Assembly (NCBI GenBank): GCA_937967755.1 | Contig: CALBTA010000339.1 | Location: forward strand, 1 to 7,304 | From: an uncultured Planctomycetaceae bacterium | GTDB taxonomy: Bacteria; Planctomycetota; Planctomycetia; Pirellulales; Pirellulaceae | Length of the DNA: 7,304 nucleotides | Direction of reading: 5' to 3' | Made by a program: the position numbers and the translations under genes | In this document: piece by piece, positions 1 to 6,552 of the stretch | Position numbering within the stretch: position 1 is the stretch's first letter | Layout: each line of letters starts with the position of its first letter | The notes under the pieces: generated by a model | The model's database searches: none | What the model saw: only the letters and a program-made list of their open reading frames with translations | What the model was told of the DNA's origin: nothing

Positions 1-51
1 ACCCGCGGCGCCAAACAGCTCAATTGCCAATTCAAGTCACTTAAGGCGTGA
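1..51 (+). CDS. Possible C-terminal end of an upstream gene (partial)
   Basis: Frame 1 is open from the window edge to a TGA at 49-51 and would encode a 16-residue tail ending in FKSLKA. Its stop overlaps the ATG of the histidine kinase gene (TGATG, 49-53), a common arrangement for translationally coupled genes in an operon. An open run of 16 codons can easily occur by chance, and the peptide resembles nothing I recognise. The call therefore rests only on the overlap geometry. If real, this gene would be the first member of the signalling operon. Confidence 0.3.
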   Translation, partial: TRGAKQLNCQFKSLKA

Positions 52-1922
52 TGACAGACCGCAGCCGATCAATTTCCGACGAGGCAACCACGGGTGGCAA
101 TCCCGGGGTCGCGCTGCGTGTTACGCGGCCTTCGCTGTTGGCATGCGCGGCAGGCGTTCTAGCCTGTCTAGTCGTAGTCTTGGCTACCTGGCAGTTTGAC
201 CGGGCTGCAACTTCGCAGTACCAGGCCCAAGTGCACGCCGATTTGGCTCACTCGCTCGCCGCGGTGCGGGCCGCCGCTGAGCGGACAATCAACCGGCACG
301 TTTTTCTGACGCTGGGCCTTCGGTCTCACATTTCAGTTCACCCTGAGATGAACGCTGAAGAATTCGCGAACCTGGCGGCCCTCATCATGCGAGACGGCGA
401 AGGGATCCGCAGCGTGACTTCGATCAAAGGCAACGTGATCAACGATGTATACCCGCGCGAGGGGAACGAGGATGCCCTCGGGCTGAACGTGCTTGACCAC
501 CCTGAGCAGCGTTCAGCGGCGGAGCACGCCATCGCGACGAAACAGCCCTGGCTGGCCGGTCCGGTCAAACTAGTGCAAGGGGGTGAGGCGTTCATCAACC
601 GTGTCCCAGTGTTCACCACCGAAGAGGGCGGCGCGCCGGGCGAAGGTTCCTACTGGGGCATGGTATCGATACTGATCGACAAAGATACTTTGGTGGAAGA
701 AATCAGCGAAAGCGTGCCGCACGGACTGACAATTGCCATTCGAGGCCGCGACAACCAAGGGCGGGGGGAAATCTTCCTGGGCGATACCGAGATCGAATTG
801 AGGGACCCGCTGGTCTCAGAGATATCGTTGCCGACTGGAACGTGGGAACTGTACGGTGTGCCCGATCGCGGCTGGCCCCGATCCGATCCGCAATCGATCG
901 CCCGGCGAATCGGCGGAAGCATTTTGGCAATCGTATTTGGTCTATTGGTGTCTTGCCTCGTCGATGCGACTTTGCGTTTTCGGGCAACATCGATCGAAGC
1001 CCGCCGCGCCAATGAGCGAGAACGGCTGGCTTACGAGACAGCACAAAACAGTGCCGCACAAGCGAAAAAAAGAGCGGCGGAACTTGAAGACGCCCAACTC
1101 GCCGCGCTGAACATTATGGAAGATATCGAAGCGGCGCACGGCGAACTTTCCAAGGTGAACGGAGCCCTCAAGCAGAGCAACGAAGAGCTACAGCAGTTCG
1201 CGTACGTTGCCTCGCATGATTTAAAGACTCCGCTACGCGCGATCTCCGGCTTCGCACAGTTTCTGAAGGACGACTTCGAAGGCAAGCTGGACGAAACGGC
1301 CGACGAGTACATTCAGCGCATCGTCGAAGGGGTGAACCGCATGCAGCAGCTCATCAACGACTTGCTGGAGTTTTCGCGAATCGATTCGCAAGGCCGCCCG
1401 CTCAAGCCGATTGATTTGGGTGAAGTACTTGACGACGTACACGACCTTCTGCGTGCCGACATCGAGTCCTCCGGAGCCATACTCACCAGCGACCCCTTAC
1501 CACGCGTAATGGCCGACCGCCCCCAGCTAACACAGCTTTTGCAAAACCTAATCGGTAACGCTGTAAAGTATCACGGCGAACGACCGCCACTCGTGCATGT
1601 GACCGCCGATGAACAGGCCGGCGAGTGGACGATTTCCGTGCGAGACAACGGCATCGGCATAGCGCCGAAACACCATGAGCGGATCTTCGAAATCTTCAAG
1701 CGTTTGCATACACAAAAAGATTACGAAGGCACCGGTATCGGGCTGGCCGTTTGCCGTCGCATTGTGCAAAGGCACAACGGGCGCATTTGGCTTGAATCGG
1801 CACTTGGCGAGGGCTGCACGTTTTGCTTCACGCTGGAGGCAGAGCCCCCATGTGGCGACATCACGAAAGTGGACAGCTCGGCTGCAACCGAACACTCGCT
1901 CGCGGAAATGACAGCGATTTAG
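51..1922 (+). CDS. CHASE-domain sensor histidine kinase
   Basis: This is a membrane-bound sensor kinase of 623 residues. Hydrophobic segments at about residues 28-47 and 287-306 bracket an extracytoplasmic CHASE domain (about 80-225), with typical stretches such as LTLGLRSHI near residue 86 and later FINRVPVF. A charged, probably coiled-coil segment (about 310-380) replaces any HAMP or PAS domain. The HisKA dimerisation domain carries the phospho-accepting histidine H389 in SHDLKTPL. The ATPase domain shows the N box (QNLIGNAVK, about 498-506), G1 box (DNGIG, 532-536), an F box (IFEIFKRLH) and G2 box (GTGIG, 560-564), so it looks catalytically complete. An in-frame TAA at 42-44 limits the start to GTG 48 or ATG 51. 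ATG is preferred because AAGG at 43-46 is better spaced for it. The ligand cannot be told from sequence. Its partner is most likely the receiver protein encoded just downstream. Confidence 0.95.
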   Translation: MTDRSRSISDEATTGGNPGVALRVTRPSLLACAAGVLACLVVVLATWQFDRAATSQYQAQVHADLAHSLAAVRAAAERTINRHVFLTLGLRSHISVHPEMNAEEFANLAALIMRDGEGIRSVTSIKGNVINDVYPREGNEDALGLNVLDHPEQRSAAEHAIATKQPWLAGPVKLVQGGEAFINRVPVFTTEEGGAPGEGSYWGMVSILIDKDTLVEEISESVPHGLTIAIRGRDNQGRGEIFLGDTEIELRDPLVSEISLPTGTWELYGVPDRGWPRSDPQSIARRIGGSILAIVFGLLVSCLVDATLRFRATSIEARRANERERLAYETAQNSAAQAKKRAAELEDAQLAALNIMEDIEAAHGELSKVNGALKQSNEELQQFAYVASHDLKTPLRAISGFAQFLKDDFEGKLDETADEYIQRIVEGVNRMQQLINDLLEFSRIDSQGRPLKPIDLGEVLDDVHDLLRADIESSGAILTSDPLPRVMADRPQLTQLLQNLIGNAVKYHGERPPLVHVTADEQAGEWTISVRDNGIGIAPKHHERIFEIFKRLHTQKDYEGTGIGLAVCRRIVQRHNGRIWLESALGEGCTFCFTLEAEPPCGDITKVDSSAATEHSLAEMTAI

Positions 1923-1971
1923 CTGACAACGTCGAACAGAGATACAACAAGAATCAACACTGGTTTGAATC

Positions 1972-1979
1972 GAAGGGGG
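1972..1979 (+). promoter_or_regulatory. Strong ribosome binding site of the response regulator
   Basis: GAAGGGGG lies five bases before the GTG at 1985. The open frame extends upstream to at least 1823 inside the kinase gene, but this site and the typical receiver N-terminus that follows GTG 1985 decide the start. Confidence 0.75.
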
Positions 1980-1984
1980 CAATT

Positions 1985-2443
1985 GTGAATTTCCAAAACA
2001 ACAGCAGGCAGGCTGAGATACTGTTGGTCGAAGACAACGAATCGGATGTGCTACTGACGCGGCGCGGCTTTCAGCGAGCCAATTTCGCAGTCAATATTCA
2101 TGACGTGGAAAATGGCCAGGAGTGCATGGCGTTCCTGCGGAAAGAAAGCCCCTACGCTGATGCACCGACCCCCGATGTCATCCTGCTGGACTTGAACATG
2201 CCCGTGATGGATGGCCGGGAAGTTCTCACAGAGATCGTCAAGGACGACGTGCTGCGGCAGTTGCCTGTCGTCGTGCTGACGACCTCAGCCGCTGAAGCCG
2301 ACCTGAAGGCGATGTACGAACTGCGGTGCAGTACTTATATCGTCAAGCCGGTCGACTTCACCGAGTTCCAAAGCGTCATCGAGCACCTTGGCAATTACTG
2401 GTTCAACGTCGCCCTGCTGCCGCCTGAGGCTGCGTGCGCCTAG
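1985..2443 (+). CDS. Single-domain response regulator, Rcp1-like
   Basis: This 152-residue cytoplasmic protein consists of one receiver domain with no output domain. All hallmark residues are present: the acidic pair E16/D17 in LLVEDN, the phospho-acceptor D69 in LLDLNMPVMDG, T99 in VVLTTSA and K121 in YIVKPVD. The end, with FTEFQSVIEHLGNYWF, matches the Rcp1 type of receiver that partners phytochrome-like and other HisKA kinases. The gene lies 62 bases after the CHASE kinase on the same strand, so it is almost certainly the cognate partner. With no DNA-binding or enzyme domain, it must act by protein contact or pass the phosphate on. The preferred start is GTG 1985, chosen for its ribosome binding site. 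A longer form overlapping the kinase gene is unlikely. Confidence 0.93.
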   Translation: MNFQNNSRQAEILLVEDNESDVLLTRRGFQRANFAVNIHDVENGQECMAFLRKESPYADAPTPDVILLDLNMPVMDGREVLTEIVKDDVLRQLPVVVLTTSAAEADLKAMYELRCSTYIVKPVDFTEFQSVIEHLGNYWFNVALLPPEAACA

Positions 2444-2647
2444 GGAACTCATTCGGCACGCAGCGTTCTTCACTCCCCGCTTTGGTCACCACTGTGGCCG
2501 AATTCACGGTCGATCTGCCTTGGGTTGTGATCGCCCAGGTGTTTCTCTTGAATCTTGGCAAGGTCAGCGGATATTCTTGGATAGTACTGCTGTAACGGTT
2601 CGGCGAAGACTAAACCCCAGGCGGCGGCTGGTGAGGAGAATCACGTT
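2444..2647. other. Intergenic region between regulator and secreted protein gene
   Basis: This 204-base gap has no supported gene, tRNA or terminator. It ends with AGGAGA (2634-2639), a good ribosome binding site eight bases before ATG 2648. A weak sigma-70-like pair is described as a separate entry. The break in spacing suggests that the two-component operon ends here and a new transcription unit begins. Confidence 0.5.
2548..2577 (+). promoter_or_regulatory. Weak candidate promoter for the 2648 gene
   Basis: TTGAAT (2548-2553) and TATTCT (2572-2577) are separated by 18 bases, and each matches four of six consensus positions. It sits about 70 bases before the start codon in the only sizeable gap upstream. 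Such matches are frequent by chance, and planctomycete promoters are poorly defined, so this is only a candidate. Confidence 0.2.
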
Positions 2648-3514
2648 ATGCGAAAAACGCTTCCAAAATTGGCGGTCATATTGGCAACGCTGGCCCTCGG
2701 GCGGCACGTCGCTGCACAGCCGCTGATTGCGCAGGTGGCCAGTATCGAATGCGTCGTCGCCAATGCTGATCTGGTTTTTGTCGCGAAAATCATCAAAGTT
2801 GGCGACGCGGAAAAAATCGACGGGCGTGAGGTTTGCAATACGACCATCGAAATTGAAGAGACGTTGAAGCAGGAGCCTTTCAACGATGAACCTTACACAA
2901 AGCTGCAAATGGAAATGCCGCGGGACCGCGTGGTGTTGACCGAGTGGAAAGAGCAATCAACGCGGCTGCTGGTGATGTATGACGAGGATGCCCCCCACGC
3001 AACCGAGCTGATTGAACTGGTCCCCGGCGAGATGGAACTTTTCAAGGCCGACTTCACTCTGTTGCGCGATCCCGATCCGGTCATCCTCGCCGCCAAGGAG
3101 GCGATCGCCAGGATGCCGAAAGGGGTGAAGCGCGTTCACACGTTTGGGCTGCATGTTCCCCACGAAACAGTCGCCGAGACGAGTTGGAAACAGTTCCACG
3201 GCCTCATCTTGAACGTTCCCGTCGACCAACAACTAGAACAGCGGGCGCTCAAGTTTATTCGCTCGGAAAGCTATCAGCGCCGCGAAGAAGGGGCTCGGGC
3301 GCTGCGGTACTTCCCTTCGGACGACAATACGCGGGAACTGCGGAAGCTTCTTAAAGATCCGGGCTTCGGGTATTTGCATCATGCCCAACAAAACAATGGC
3401 GTTGAAGTCAGAATCTACGGCGTCCGCCACGCAGCCTTCCACACCCTGAAAGCATGGGGAGCCATGGTTGACGAACCGGTGACCCGGGAAGAAGTGAGGA
3501 AGTTTTCGCAGTGA
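2648..3514 (+). CDS. Secreted protein of unknown function with HEAT-like C-terminus
   Basis: I do not recognise a named family for this 288-residue protein. It begins with a clear Sec signal peptide: a basic start (MRKTLPK), a hydrophobic core, and a probable cleavage after residue 23 (HVAA before QP). The mature protein contains exactly two cysteines, C35 and C63, both near the N-terminus and able to form a disulfide. The first part (about 30-150) alternates polar and hydrophobic residues like a beta-rich domain, for example ADLVFVAKIIKV. The last part (about 195-285) looks helical and HEAT-like, with segments such as RREEGARALRYF and VRIYGVRHAAFHTLKAWG. No catalytic motif was seen. AGGAGA eight bases upstream supports the start. 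It is probably a single-gene unit, periplasmic or extracellular by inference. Confidence 0.85.
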   Translation: MRKTLPKLAVILATLALGRHVAAQPLIAQVASIECVVANADLVFVAKIIKVGDAEKIDGREVCNTTIEIEETLKQEPFNDEPYTKLQMEMPRDRVVLTEWKEQSTRLLVMYDEDAPHATELIELVPGEMELFKADFTLLRDPDPVILAAKEAIARMPKGVKRVHTFGLHVPHETVAETSWKQFHGLILNVPVDQQLEQRALKFIRSESYQRREEGARALRYFPSDDNTRELRKLLKDPGFGYLHHAQQNNGVEVRIYGVRHAAFHTLKAWGAMVDEPVTREEVRKFSQ

Positions 3515-3575
3515 GGTTACTTGGCCAATTTTACTTCCCACAATTTCATGGCTGTTAGCTCCCTGCAGGCGGATG

Positions 3576-3604
3576 GTCCATCTCCTATCGGAGATGCTAG
3601 GGAC
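3576..3604 (+). other. Intergenic hairpin with perfect 7-base stem
   Basis: CATCTCC (3579-3585) and GGAGATG (3590-3596) are perfect inverted repeats around a TATC loop. Alternatively GTCC (3576-3579) pairs with GGAC (3601-3604) outside ATCTCC/GGAGAT, leaving a five-base bulge. A further TCCCT (3560-3564) can pair with AGGGA (3599-3603). No T run follows, so it is not a standard intrinsic terminator. It lies 62 bases after the secreted-protein gene and could be a 3' end structure, a leader element of the next gene or a protein-binding site. Confidence 0.5.
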
Positions 3605-3667
3605 AAATTGGGCAGAATAGACTTCATTTTCTAAGGACCGCTAGCAGTAGCAGCGGTGAAATTCGCG

Positions 3668-3696
3668 TTGACGGATGCTGGCTCCGGTGCGATTCT
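3668..3696 (+). promoter_or_regulatory. Weak candidate promoter for the 3762 gene
   Basis: TTGACG (3668-3673) matches five of six -35 positions. GATTCT (3691-3696), 17 bases further on, matches only three of six -10 positions. It is placed about 65 bases before the start codon, downstream of the hairpin. This is tentative. Confidence 0.2.
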
Positions 3697-3750
3697 ATGC
3701 GCGCTTTCACACGCCGCGCTTACGGGTGCGGTCACGTCGAAGAACCTAGC

Positions 3751-3755
3751 AGGAG
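3751..3755 (+). promoter_or_regulatory. Ribosome binding site fixing the start at 3762
   Basis: AGGAG sits six bases before ATG 3762. An in-frame TAG at 3747-3749 excludes any longer form, so the start is well fixed even though the resulting signal peptide lacks a basic n-region. Confidence 0.75.
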
Positions 3756-3761
3756 TCAAGG

Positions 3762-5399
3762 ATGACGACTACCACCACGTTGTTGGTTTGTGTGTTGCTG
3801 GGGCAGGCCGAGGGCGGAACGCGGTTTCAGAATGCGATTCCCGTTCCGCAGGCGAGTGTGGCTCAACCTGCGCTGGCCCAATCCAGCGCACGCCGCGATG
3901 CCGATTCGCAAACCGTCATGCCGAGCAGTCGTTTCGGCACACCGACCGCAGCCGCGGCGGAAGTTGCGCCGGCTTCCTCGCTTGGCCAGCAGCCGCTGAC
4001 TCCGCCTGCCAGCGTGCAAGCGAGCGACTTGAGCTTGGCGAGTGAAAACAGGGCGGTAATCAGTTCCACGCCCGCGTTGGTTGCGCCGTCAGTCGTTCAG
4101 CCCACGTTGAACGCGGCCGCGCAGGCGAATGTGGTTGCCCCGCGGATCAACGTTCAACCGCAAACGTCCATCCAGCCAGTTCAAAAGGCTCGCACGGCGG
4201 CGAACTTGCTTGTTGAACAGGCGTTTCCTAGCCCCGAAGACGCGGCCGACAACACAACCCGGTTGGCGTTGCGGGACGTGATCGCGGCTTCGCCCGACCC
4301 GGCGCGCCGCGCGGCGGCCATTCAAACTTACTGGGAAGCCTCGACGCTGTTGGCCGATTGGCAGTTTGCCGCGGAAGAGTTCGAGCTCATGGGGCAAATC
4401 CCCGCCCCGCGCGACGCCGCGGAACAAGCCGTGTTGAGAGCATCTCAAGCCGCCGCAAAAGCCCGGCTGATCGAGGCCCGCATGGCGGCCAACAGCGCGC
4501 AGTTCGCGATGGCCGACATCGTTCCGACCGTCGACAGGACGGCGGCGGCTCCGCCGCTGCCGATCGACGCTCCCTTCGCGGGCGTATACAACACGCACTT
4601 TGAAACGCTGTTCTCCGCTCGCGTCGCCCCCGCCGGCTTGCGTCGAATTCATGAGACGTTGCCGATGCGGAAGGACTTGGTCGACGCGCGGGCCGAAGCG
4701 GTCTTCGCCAGCGCCGACGCGGTGCAGCAGCAGATCGAAGCACACCGGGCCGGTCGGGTTTCGTTGGCCCAACTGCTGCACGAATTTGAACTGCTGCGGA
4801 GTCGGCGGGGTAAATTCCTCGGTGCGCTGCGGGATTACAACTTGGACATCGCCCAGTACGCAATGGGAACGTCACGGCCGAACGACCCGGTCGATAAGCT
4901 CGTGGGCATGATGATTGATTCGCCGATGGGCACGAGCGCGAGGGGGAGTAGCAACGTGGCGATCAGCAACGGGGCGAGCGCTTCCGGCAATACCGTGATC
5001 GTAGTGCCAGCCGGCGCGACGGCACCGGCATTCGGTGCGCCGCGAGCGGTGATTCAAAGCGGAGCAACGATCAGCGCGCCCGCTGCCGCTAGGGTTTCCG
5101 CGCCGCGCGTCGCGACCAACCCTTCGCGGTTCAACGCTCAAGTAACCAGCGAAGCGACCGCGCTGCCGCAACCGCCGGCAAACTCCTCAATGGGGAGTTT
5201 TCGAGACGTCACTGGCGAAACGCAACCGCAGGTGATGCAGCCGACTTCTCGATTTGGCACGCCAAGCGGTTCAGCACAGTTCGGTGCTGGTGCGCAATTG
5301 GAGTCGCAGCCGATTGGTGCGCAGATTGGGGGCGCGGCGTCGGGTGAGGCATCGGCGACCGCGCCAGCGCTGCCGGCGTTGCCGCCGGCCGCGCCGTAG
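3762..5399 (+). CDS. Secreted Ala/Pro-rich protein with TolC-like helical core
   Basis: The protein has 545 residues. A short hydrophobic stretch (about 5-14) ending near QAEG looks like a signal peptide, but its n-region has only threonines and no Lys or Arg. Residues 20-145 are low-complexity and rich in Ala, Pro, Gln and Ser. Residues about 146-370 form a helical core that resembles the helical parts of TolC-type outer membrane factors: YWEASTLLADWQF near 189, YNTHFETLF near 275, a long charged helix with ARAEAVFASADAVQQQ, and LRDYNLDIAQYAM (about 355-368). Residues 375-545 are again low-complexity. The motif SRFGTP occurs at 56-61 and at 496-501, with a partial copy (SRF) at 455-457. The core is far shorter than a full TolC protomer and I see no barrel strands, so an efflux role is unproven. 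It was probably derived from that fold. The dihydrouridine synthase gene follows 52 bases on. Confidence 0.85.
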   Translation: MTTTTTLLVCVLLGQAEGGTRFQNAIPVPQASVAQPALAQSSARRDADSQTVMPSSRFGTPTAAAAEVAPASSLGQQPLTPPASVQASDLSLASENRAVISSTPALVAPSVVQPTLNAAAQANVVAPRINVQPQTSIQPVQKARTAANLLVEQAFPSPEDAADNTTRLALRDVIAASPDPARRAAAIQTYWEASTLLADWQFAAEEFELMGQIPAPRDAAEQAVLRASQAAAKARLIEARMAANSAQFAMADIVPTVDRTAAAPPLPIDAPFAGVYNTHFETLFSARVAPAGLRRIHETLPMRKDLVDARAEAVFASADAVQQQIEAHRAGRVSLAQLLHEFELLRSRRGKFLGALRDYNLDIAQYAMGTSRPNDPVDKLVGMMIDSPMGTSARGSSNVAISNGASASGNTVIVVPAGATAPAFGAPRAVIQSGATISAPAAARVSAPRVATNPSRFNAQVTSEATALPQPPANSSMGSFRDVTGETQPQVMQPTSRFGTPSGSAQFGAGAQLESQPIGAQIGGAASGEASATAPALPALPPAAP

Positions 5400-5438
5400 G
5401 GAGTAAAGCGTCACTCTTGGCGCGGGCGCGGCGTTGCC

Positions 5439-5444
5439 GGAAGA
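5439..5444 (+). promoter_or_regulatory. Ribosome binding site of the dihydrouridine synthase gene
   Basis: GGAAGA lies seven bases before ATG 5452. It favours this ATG over the in-frame TTG at 5434, which would place the binding site inside the coding region. Confidence 0.6.
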
Positions 5445-5451
5445 TGGTTGT

Positions 5452-6516
5452 ATGACCACCGCTTCGGCAACTATCGAATCCGCGCGCTCGGGCGACCCTT
5501 CGCCTGGTGTTGACGTGGCTCCGCTGTACATCGGGCCGCTGCTGGTCGATCCGCCGATTTTGCAAGCCCCGATGGCGGGCTATACGAATTTCGCCTTCCG
5601 GCAGATGGTTCGCGAATACGGGGGCGCGGGCTTGCTGAACACCGAGTTCATTTCCGCCCGCGGCTTCGCCTATTTGGAACAGGCGATGAAGAAGCACCCT
5701 GACCGGCTGTGGGGGGTGAAGGACGAACCGCGGCCGTTGAGCGTGCAGATTTGGGACAACGATCCCGAGACATTGGCCCGCGTCGGAGCGCTGCTGGTCG
5801 AGCAGTTCAACGTGAGCGTCGTCGATATCAATTTCGGTTGCCCGGTGAAGCAGGTCACCGAGAAGGCACATAGCGGTTCGTACTTGCTGCGCGATCCGCA
5901 GCGCGTGGGAGCGATCGTCGAGCGCGTCGCCAGGGCATGCGCCCCCACGCCTGTCACCTCCAAGATTCGGCTGGGCTGCCGCCGCGATAACATCACCGCT
6001 CCGCAAGTTGCAGTCGCGGTCGAACAAGCAGGCGCCGCGGCGCTGACCGTCCACGGCCGAACGGCACAGGACTTCTTCAAAGGGGAAGCCAACTGGGAGC
6101 AAATCGCGGCGCTCAAAGAACACCTGCGGGAGATTCCCCTAATTGGCAACGGTGACTTGGATTCGGCGGAAAAAGTTGTCAACGCGTTTCGGCGCTGGGG
6201 CGTCGATGGTGTGATGATCGCCCGGGCGTGCCTGGGCCGGCCGTGGTTGTTCGCACAAGCGGCTGCCGGGCTGCGCGGCGAACCCGTTCCGCCAGAGCCG
6301 ACGCTGGAAGAGCAGCGGCAATGCCTGGTGCGGCGTTATGACGTAGTGGTCGAGCGTTTTGGCGTGGAGAAGGGAACGCTGTTGATGCGTCGCTACGCCT
6401 GTTGCTACGCTCAAGGCCGGCGGGGTTCCAAAGCGTTTCGCACGAACGCGGCGAAGGTGGAAACACCGGCTGAGTTTCATCACGTGGTGGAAGAGTACTT
6501 CCCGCGCGGAGAGTAG
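5452..6516 (+). CDS. dus: tRNA-dihydrouridine synthase, DusB type
   Basis: This 354-residue cytoplasmic flavoprotein reduces specific uridines in the tRNA D-loop to dihydrouridine, using FMN and NADPH (family knowledge). The TIM-barrel landmarks are in order: the N-terminal QAPMAGYTNFAFR, the catalytic acid C130 in NFGCPVKQV, K171 in SKIRLG, H201 in VHGRT, IGNGD with N233 to D235, and ARACLGRPWLF at the FMN phosphate site. The C-terminal helical tRNA-binding region follows and ends with HHVVEEYFPRG. An N-terminal extension of roughly 25 residues precedes the barrel. Two small deviations are AHSGSYLL where the family usually has GSALL, and IARAC where IGRAA is common. It follows the TolC-like gene by 52 bases with no visible terminator, so co-transcription is likely. 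The exact Dus subtype (DusA, B or C) is judged from motif similarity to DusB only. Confidence 0.95.
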   Translation: MTTASATIESARSGDPSPGVDVAPLYIGPLLVDPPILQAPMAGYTNFAFRQMVREYGGAGLLNTEFISARGFAYLEQAMKKHPDRLWGVKDEPRPLSVQIWDNDPETLARVGALLVEQFNVSVVDINFGCPVKQVTEKAHSGSYLLRDPQRVGAIVERVARACAPTPVTSKIRLGCRRDNITAPQVAVAVEQAGAAALTVHGRTAQDFFKGEANWEQIAALKEHLREIPLIGNGDLDSAEKVVNAFRRWGVDGVMIARACLGRPWLFAQAAAGLRGEPVPPEPTLEEQRQCLVRRYDVVVERFGVEKGTLLMRRYACCYAQGRRGSKAFRTNAAKVETPAEFHHVVEEYFPRGE

Positions 6517-6552
6517 CAAGTTCTCACTACATGCCGTCAAAGCTGCAGGTGG
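6517..6552. other. Convergent gap with no visible terminator
   Basis: Only 36 bases separate the stop codons of the convergent dihydrouridine synthase and esterase genes. No stem followed by a T run can be seen on either strand, so transcripts from the two sides may overlap or end by another mechanism. Confidence 0.4.

Larger units (their letters stand above)
3515..3761. other. Intergenic region with hairpin upstream of the TolC-like gene
   Basis: This 247-base gap holds a strong inverted repeat (see separate entry), a weak promoter-like pair and the ribosome binding site of the next gene. A GTG-initiated frame from 3656 runs through the end of this gap and into the next gene, but it overlaps the well-supported frame and looks spurious. 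No small RNA gene or tRNA could be recognised. Confidence 0.45.

Noticed and set aside
1548..1982. 144-codon minus-strand frame opposite the kinase ATPase domain
   Set aside because: It is antisense to conserved N, G1 and G2 boxes and has no independent evidence of coding.
1823..1984. N-terminal extension of the response regulator back into the kinase gene
   Set aside because: The extension does not match a receiver domain, while GTG 1985 has a strong ribosome binding site and begins a normal receiver.
2419..2433. Small imperfect hairpin near the end of the response regulator gene
   Set aside because: It lies within the coding region, has a mismatch and a tiny loop, and no T run follows, so it is not supported as a terminator.
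3656..4045. Plus-strand frame starting at GTG 3656, with a signal-like beginning
   Set aside because: Most of it overlaps the well-supported 3762 gene in another frame and its later part is low-quality shadow sequence. I kept the frameshift possibility only as a check in the findings.
4089..4781. 230-codon minus-strand open frame inside the TolC-like gene
   Set aside because: It is an Arg/Gly-rich shadow of the plus-strand gene, with no domain and no ribosome binding site seen.
5209..6123. 304-codon open frame on the minus strand opposite the dihydrouridine synthase gene
   Set aside because: It lies antisense to a gene with full family motifs, has no recognisable domain and an Arg/Ala-rich composition typical of shadow frames in G+C-rich DNA.
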